From Colwellia sp. M166 (GTDB lineage: Bacteria > Pseudomonadota > Gammaproteobacteria > Enterobacterales > Alteromonadaceae): a DNA stretch of 64,000 nucleotides. This document shows, piece after piece, positions 59,668-64,000 of this stretch; within the stretch, counting starts at the first letter, position 1, and each line of letters opens with the position of its first letter. The notes beneath the pieces are model-generated. The model did not search any database. It was not told where the DNA came from and was given only the letters and a program-made list of their open reading frames with translations. The stretch spans positions 2,852,001 to 2,916,000 of the forward strand of contig NZ_CP040755.1 in NCBI RefSeq assembly GCF_024585285.1, given 5' to 3'. Position numbers and translations under genes: made by a program.

Positions 59668-60009
59668 ATGTCAAATCCTGAATTACCTATTAAATTTTCG
59701 GACGCTGCTGCGACTAAAGTATTGTCGTTGATCACGGAAGAAGAGAATCCAGAGTTGAAGTTGCGTGTTTACGTTACAGGCGGTGGTTGCTCGGGCTTTT
59801 CGTATGGTTTTACCTTTGATGAAAAAGTCAATGATGGTGATATGACCATTGTAAAAAAAGGTGTCACTATGGTTATTGACCCGATGAGCTTACAGTATTT
59901 AGTTGACGGTGAAGTTGACTACGTAGAAGGCTTAGAAGGTAGTCGATTTTTGGTTAATAACCCAAATGCTACAACAACATGTGGTTGTGGATCTTCTTTC
60001 TCTATTTAA
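59668..60009 (+). CDS. erpA: Iron-sulfur cluster insertion protein ErpA
   Basis: A 113-residue A-type carrier that delivers Fe-S clusters to targets such as IspG/IspH. The three ligand cysteines are Cys41 ([11 protein letters not shown]), Cys105 and Cys107 ([11 protein letters not shown]), one residue off E. coli ErpA numbering. This supports the ATG at 59668 over the in-frame TTG at 59659. Single gene downstream of the coiled-coil protein. Confidence 0.95.
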   Translation: MSNPELPIKFSDAAATKVLSLITEEENPELKLRVYVTGGGCSGFSYGFTFDEKVNDGDMTIVKKGVTMVIDPMSLQYLVDGEVDYVEGLEGSRFLVNNPNATTTCGCGSSFSI

Positions 60010-60317
60010 TTAATTGACCCTAGTTAATCAAAAAATCCAACAGCATGTTGATTAAAAGGATGCTAACTCCTGATTTGATATTTAGATGAATCTTACGGTA
60101 GTCGTTTTGTATAAAATATCATTACCGTTTAGCTAGGCTGCCAAAGTGATTGATATTGTCACTTTAATCACCAAGCAAACTTTAAATCGTTAATATTTTT
60201 TATTAAGCATCTGTTTGACCATATTTATCTCAATAATACCAGTGATGATTAATTTGGCTGTAGTGACTGGATTTATTTAGCCACTGCAGCGTAAATTGGA
60301 TGAATAGTTTGTCTACA
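60010..60317. other. Intergenic region between erpA and the lipoprotein gene
   Basis: 308 bp between convergent genes with no coding frame I trust. It contains an AAAGTGA/TCACTTT inverted repeat (60143-60149 with 60159-60165) without a T tract. No clear intrinsic terminator for erpA was found. Confidence 0.5.
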
Positions 60318-60656
60318 CTATTCAGTTAACTCAACGATATCCCTTATTTTAATGGCAATGTTATTAGCTTTTATACTGATATAATTAGCTTTGTCTTCAG
60401 CGTTAATCACCGTTTTACCAACGACTTGGTATGAATAAAGCGGCTCTCCTTCAAGTACTGTATTAGTCGGAAGCAGTCTGCGTACCGTGATAGCCTTTCC
60501 TGGCAATGTTGAAGTGTCAGCAGCTATGTAAACACTTGCATTATCATCATTAACAGAAATAACTTTTCCTGATGTTATGTCATTGTGACTTGCACAAGCG
60601 GTAGTGACAATTATAAACACTAGGGACAAAGTTAATTTTACAGATTTACTGAACAT
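60318..60656 (-). CDS. Small putative lipoprotein
   Basis: A 112-residue protein from the ATG at 60656; a Met four codons earlier is possible, but GAGAA sits 8 bp before the chosen start. The signal is VKLTLSLVFIIVTTACAS, with a lipobox TTAC giving a lipidated cysteine. The mature part is about 93 residues, beta-rich (VISVNDDNASVYIA, then AITVRRLLPTN). No known family recognised; the repeating short strands hint at a small SH3-like or OB barrel. Divergent from the exported HAD gene. Confidence 0.72.
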   Translation of the reverse strand: MFSKSVKLTLSLVFIIVTTACASHNDITSGKVISVNDDNASVYIAADTSTLPGKAITVRRLLPTNTVLEGEPLYSYQVVGKTVINAEDKANYISIKANNIAIKIRDIVELTE

Positions 60657-60778
60657 TTTATTTCTCATTTGCTTGCAATTTAAAGGATGATAAAAATATC
60701 TTCTTCGATTCGTATTGCTTTTTTCAAGCGGTTAGAAAAGCAGCTAATAATTTTATACCTATCGGAACATATTTAATT

Positions 60779-60801
60779 TATAATGTACCAAATGGTACAT
60801 T
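60779..60801. promoter_or_regulatory. Perfect palindromic operator overlapping a -10 element
   Basis: AATGTACCAAATGGTACATT (60782-60801) is two perfect 9-bp arms around AA. It overlaps TATAAT at 60779-60784, which could be the -10 of the exported HAD gene 149 bp downstream. This geometry is typical of a TetR-type or similar dimeric repressor. The regulator is not in the window. Confidence 0.6.
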
Positions 60802-60932
60802 TGTGCTCAAGCGCAATCATGCTGGGGTTACAAATTCGAACATCATCTAATATCCCTTGAATAAATCACTCTAAAGGTCAGTTTGCAATTTTTACTCGTA
60901 ATATCTGATCAATTTTTATAGGCAAAATCAAT

Positions 60933-61724
60933 ATGACTAAAATTAAACTCTTAATCCTCACTGTAATAATGGCATTCAATGTTATGCCAGTAATCTCACC
61001 CATGGCACAAGCGCAGGAAGTGCAGACTAAACTTTTCGCTAAACCGAAAGTCATTTTTTTTGATGTCAATGAAACACTATTGGATTTAAATAATGTCTCT
61101 AAATCAATTGCTAGCGCATTAGGTGGCAGGGAAGACCTAGTACCTTATTGGTTTACTACCATGTTGCATTACTCGTTGGTGGCAAATGTAACAGGTCAGT
61201 ACCATAGCTTTGTGGAAATAGGCATTGCGTCTTTAGAGATGATTGCAAAGCAAAAGAACATTCCTTTAACTCCTCAACAAGCAAGCGCTGCAGTATTAAC
61301 ACCGTTTAGAGATCTAGCGCCACATAAAGATGTTGTCGAAGGCTTAAAGCGACTTCGTGCGTTGGGCTATACACTTATCACGTTAACTAATTCATCAGAT
61401 GCCGGTATTGCAGCTCAACTTAAAAATGCTAACCTAGCACAATATTTTGATGGTTCACTTACAGTACAAAATTTAGCGACATTTAAGCCGGAGCTAAAAG
61501 TTTATCACTGGGCACAGCAGCAAATGAATATTGCTCCAAAAGACGCTATGTTAATTGCTGCTCATGCTTGGGATATTGCTGGCGCAGAAAAAGCCGGATG
61601 GAAAACAGGCTTTATTATGCGTCCTGGTAAGGCACTTTATCCATTAGCTGGTACGCCAGATATTATCGGGCGAGATCTAATTGAGTTGGTTGAGCAACTA
61701 GAATTAAAAACCAACACTGATTAA
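60933..61724 (+). CDS. Exported haloacid-dehalogenase-type HAD hydrolase
   Basis: A 263-residue HAD enzyme with a signal peptide (KIKLLILTVIMAFNVMPVISPMAQA, cleavage near residue 27). Nucleophile Asp44 is in FFDVNETLLD, motif II is TLTNSSDAG, the motif III lysine is in FKPELKVY, and motif IV is AAHAWDIAGAEKAG. The C1-type cap and these motifs match type II L-2-haloacid dehalogenases. Phosphatases of the same subfamily are possible, but the missing second Asp (Asn46 instead) favours dehalogenation-type chemistry. Periplasmic location is unusual for this family. Control is probably by the palindrome upstream. Confidence 0.82.
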   Translation: MTKIKLLILTVIMAFNVMPVISPMAQAQEVQTKLFAKPKVIFFDVNETLLDLNNVSKSIASALGGREDLVPYWFTTMLHYSLVANVTGQYHSFVEIGIASLEMIAKQKNIPLTPQQASAAVLTPFRDLAPHKDVVEGLKRLRALGYTLITLTNSSDAGIAAQLKNANLAQYFDGSLTVQNLATFKPELKVYHWAQQQMNIAPKDAMLIAAHAWDIAGAEKAGWKTGFIMRPGKALYPLAGTPDIIGRDLIELVEQLELKTNTD

Positions 61725-62076
61725 ATGATTTGCTTTGATATATATTTAACAAGTTTCTCACATGGATGTGAGTTATTAGCACAACGCAGGGCGCCGTTGT
61801 CGATAAAATCATGTTCGGCAATCAATGGCTTGCCTCTAAGCCTTTAAACTCTCGTTAAAAAGAGTACTTTCTTAGACTGATCGGTATTATTGATTTTGAG
61901 CTTTTAAAAAACACTGAACATAAAAACCTGCACACTTGCTCTTATTCTATCTTTATAGAAAGTTATCCTTGCTGAGCGCTGAAAAATCAGGGAACTGATT
62001 GCAAGTTAATCCGCTTTTATAGATACTTAGCGGCAATTATTCAGTAAATAGTTAAATAATAGCCTTAAGGTAAACC
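61725..62076. other. Intergenic region upstream of the M28 peptidase
   Basis: 352 bp. No gene, terminator or repeat that I can support. It should carry the promoter of the peptidase gene, whose ATG follows a taaggt ribosome site. Confidence 0.45.
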
Positions 62077-63486
62077 ATGAAGCCAAAAATGAAAATTATT
62101 GCTAGCACTTGTTTAGCTGTATGTATGAGTGTTGGAAGTTTTTTTGTTGCCGCACAACAATTAAATGTTGAACAACAAGCACAATTAAATGAATTGAAAG
62201 CTACTACGCTAAAATCTGACTTGTCTTATCAATTAATTGAATCATTAACCACAGAAGTAGGTCATCGCTTAATGGGCTCTGATGGCGATAAAAAATCGAT
62301 TGTTTGGGCCGTTGATAAGATGAAAGCCTTAGGCTTTGATAAAGTTTGGACCGAGGAAGTTACCGGTAGCTATTGGTTACGTGGCGAAGCAAAAGCACGC
62401 ATTATTGCACCATATCCGCATGACGTTGTGGTATTGGCACTAGGTGGTAGTATTGGTACTGAGCAAGCAGGTCTTACGGCAAATATTGCACACTTTGAAA
62501 CTTTTGCGGATTTAAAAGCGGCAAAAGATAATAGCTTGCACGGAAAAATTGCTTTTGTTTCTTATCAGATGGAACGCCATATTGATGGTAAAGGCTATGG
62601 TCCTGCCGTAGGCACACGGGTTAATGGTGCTGTTGTTGCGGCACAAAAAGGCGCGTCGGCATTGGTAATGCGCTCGGTGGGTACAGATAATAATCGTACC
62701 GCTCACACTGGAGTGATGCGTTATGATGATAAGGTACAAAAAATTCCTGCTGCAACTTTATCTAACCCAGACGCTGACTTATTAGTTAATCAACTTAAGC
62801 GTGGTGGTGAGGTAAGTATGTACTTGCAGATGACGGCTAGAACGGACACTGAGGTGTTGGCAACATCAGCGAATGTTATTGGAGAGTTTACGGGTAGTGA
62901 ATTACCTGAAGAAATTGTTGCTTTAGGTGCCCATCTAGACAGTTGGGATGTGGGTACGGGGGCACTAGATGACGGTTTAGGTATCGGTATGGTTATGGCG
63001 GCCGCACATTATATTGGCCAATTACCTAAACGTCCAAAACGTACCATTCGTGTGATCTTATTTGCGGCTGAAGAAGTTGGCTTATTAGGGGCCAAGCAGT
63101 ATGTCAAAGTACATAAAGATAATATGCCTGCACATGTTATTGGTGCTGAGTGGGATTTTGGTATTGGTCGTATTTATAAAATGACTCCAGGTGTTGGCGC
63201 ACAGTCGTTAAATGCCGTGCGCGAATTAGCACAATATTTAGCTCCTCTGGGTGTCGCCCTTTCGCCTGATAACAATGCGAAAGGACAATCAGATATGAGT
63301 GCGCTGAGCAATGAAGGTATGCCAAGCATTAAATTTTCACCTGACGGTGCTAACTATTTTGATTATCATCACACGGAAAATGATACTTTGGACAAAGTTG
63401 AACCAGAAGCACTGAAAGTAAATACGGCTATTTATGCTATGTATGCTTACTTTGCAGCACAAGTTCAGGTCGACTTTAGAAAGTAG
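62077..63486 (+). CDS. Exported M28-family zinc metallopeptidase
   Basis: A 469-residue secreted dizinc aminopeptidase or carboxypeptidase. Signal peptide to about residue 26 (TCLAVCMSVGSFFVAAQQ). A PA-type insert covers about 130-260. Zinc and catalytic residues are His286 (GAHLDSWDVG), Asp298 (GALDDGLG), Glu332 and Glu333 (FAAEEVGLLG), Asp360 (EWDFG) and His431 (DYHHTEND). All five ligands are present, so it should be active. Family members include plasma glutamate carboxypeptidase-like enzymes that cleave dipeptides; the likely role is peptide nutrition. Monocistronic. Confidence 0.9.
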   Translation: MKPKMKIIASTCLAVCMSVGSFFVAAQQLNVEQQAQLNELKATTLKSDLSYQLIESLTTEVGHRLMGSDGDKKSIVWAVDKMKALGFDKVWTEEVTGSYWLRGEAKARIIAPYPHDVVVLALGGSIGTEQAGLTANIAHFETFADLKAAKDNSLHGKIAFVSYQMERHIDGKGYGPAVGTRVNGAVVAAQKGASALVMRSVGTDNNRTAHTGVMRYDDKVQKIPAATLSNPDADLLVNQLKRGGEVSMYLQMTARTDTEVLATSANVIGEFTGSELPEEIVALGAHLDSWDVGTGALDDGLGIGMVMAAAHYIGQLPKRPKRTIRVILFAAEEVGLLGAKQYVKVHKDNMPAHVIGAEWDFGIGRIYKMTPGVGAQSLNAVRELAQYLAPLGVALSPDNNAKGQSDMSALSNEGMPSIKFSPDGANYFDYHHTENDTLDKVEPEALKVNTAIYAMYAYFAAQVQVDFRK

Positions 63487-63501
63487 CAGCGTACCGTGCT
63501 T

Positions 63502-63566
63502 TATACCCATACCAGCTCAAGATGAGGGTTCAGCTGAATCTCGGCTTTTGACGTGGCATGGGTATA
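63502..63566. repeat. 65-bp palindromic repeat unit
   Basis: TATACCCAT (63502-63510) and ATGGGTATA (63558-63566) are perfect 9-bp inverted arms around a 47-bp centre that itself contains two related AGCT-type segments. It lies between the peptidase stop and the HD-GYP stop. The form suggests a dispersed REP-like intergenic repeat or MITE rather than a simple terminator, since neither side has a good T tract. Confidence 0.5.
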
Positions 63567-63639
63567 TATTAAGAAACTAAGTTTGAACATTAACACTGAA
63601 TGATAAATAATTTTGTTGTCTGATGGACTGTGCTCGTGA

Positions 63640-64000
63640 TTAACCTTCCAATAAGAGAAACTCGATAATTCGATTCATATCTAAATTGAACTCTTTAGCC
63701 TTAACGCCTCGTATAATAAAATCCGCTTCTTTCGCTAAATTAATATCTTTTGCCATAATATATCGTTGTTTTTCAATGCTATAAAAACAACGCACCTTTG
63801 GGTTGATAGGATCATCTTGATTGCGACTTTCAACTATTGCCAAGCGGTGTGAGTTCAGTTCTACTAAGGTACCGACCGGATATACACCTAAACACTTGAT
63901 AAACAAATCAACTAGTCTTGGCATAAGTTTGCCCTGAAAGGCTAGCTCTCTTAAAATGCTAAATGCCTTAATATGACTGTAGCTGTCCTTATAACAGCGA
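63640..64000 (-). CDS. HD-GYP domain protein, C-terminal part (partial)
   Basis: The frame runs from the stop at 63640 to the window edge without interruption, giving about 120 residues. An internal Met at 63924 is not the true start: the frame continues upstream as HIKAFSILRELAFQGKLMPRL, which is typical sequence C-terminal to an HD-GYP domain. The tail YPVGTLVELNSHRLAIVES..NPKVRCFYS is the usual extension of cyclic-di-GMP phosphodiesterases of this class. The HD and GYP motifs themselves are outside the window. With the GGDEF enzyme at 5.1 kb it would be the second c-di-GMP gene here. Confidence 0.75.
   Translation of the reverse strand, partial: RCYKDSYSHIKAFSILRELAFQGKLMPRLVDLFIKCLGVYPVGTLVELNSHRLAIVESRNQDDPINPKVRCFYSIEKQRYIMAKDINLAKEADFIIRGVKAKEFNLDMNRIIEFLLLEG

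Noticed and set aside
60143..60165. AAAGTGA/TCACTTT inverted repeat after erpA as a terminator
   Set aside because: No T tract follows and the stem is only 7 A/T-rich pairs.

Overview
The window looks like chromosomal core DNA from a marine gammaproteobacterium of the Alteromonadales, most likely the Colwelliaceae (Colwellia or Thalassotalea type). The evidence is low-GC coding sequence, the gene order rplM-rpsI-petABC-sspA-sspB, the rpoN-lpt-kds-yrbG/mla-ibaG-murA cluster, an ArcA close to the enterobacterial protein, a FabY-type ketoacyl synthase, and divergent lysine genes behind a lysine riboswitch. The assignment is inferred from gene content and protein resemblance; no database search was possible.

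Layout. 1-5.1 kb: the end of an unknown membrane protein, an ArsR-type regulator with a BigR/YgaV-like cysteine pair, a GlxA-type regulator, fabY, and a decayed IS630-family element that seems to sit inside the fabY terminator. 5.1-13.9 kb: a membrane diguanylate cyclase convergent with gltB-gltD (glutamate synthase). 13.9-20.7 kb: folE2, a stand-alone HPt protein facing arcA, a sensor kinase upstream of arcA, rsmC, and a two-domain DSBA-fold protein. 20.7-25.3 kb: promoter, lysine riboswitch, and a tight operon of dapA, dapD, a LysA-like decarboxylase and an M14/AstE-type zinc deacylase, closed by a terminator. This is the most unusual unit in the window. 25.4-37 kb: darP, pmbA, mgtE, then the envelope and nitrogen-PTS cluster ptsO-rapZ-ptsN-hpf-rpoN-lptB-lptA-lptC-kdsC-kdsD-yrbG. 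37.3-42 kb: the divergent mlaFEDCB-ibaG-murA operon. 42-47.8 kb: a 228-bp MITE-like element, degS, degQ (with a probable sigma-E promoter), zapG, zapE, and an unknown exported protein whose signal peptide is broken by a stop codon. 47.8-53.1 kb: rplM-rpsI, petABC (cytochrome bc1), sspA-sspB. 53.1-64 kb: hemL, pyrB, a periplasmic binding-protein-like gene, hemJ overlapping a ClC chloride transporter, a coiled-coil membrane protein, erpA, a small lipoprotein, an exported haloacid-dehalogenase-like protein behind a perfect palindrome, an M28 zinc peptidase, and the 3' end of an HD-GYP gene that leaves the window.

Working together: lptABC, kdsC/kdsD, mlaFEDCB, murA, degS/degQ and rpoN/ptsN/rapZ form an envelope-building and envelope-stress neighbourhood. 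gltBD, the riboswitch operon and PtsN/PtsO concern nitrogen and amino-acid supply. arcA, its HPt neighbour and petABC concern respiratory control. No rRNA, tRNA, CRISPR array, prophage or defence island was seen; the mobile DNA is one degenerate IS, one MITE-like element and one short palindromic repeat.
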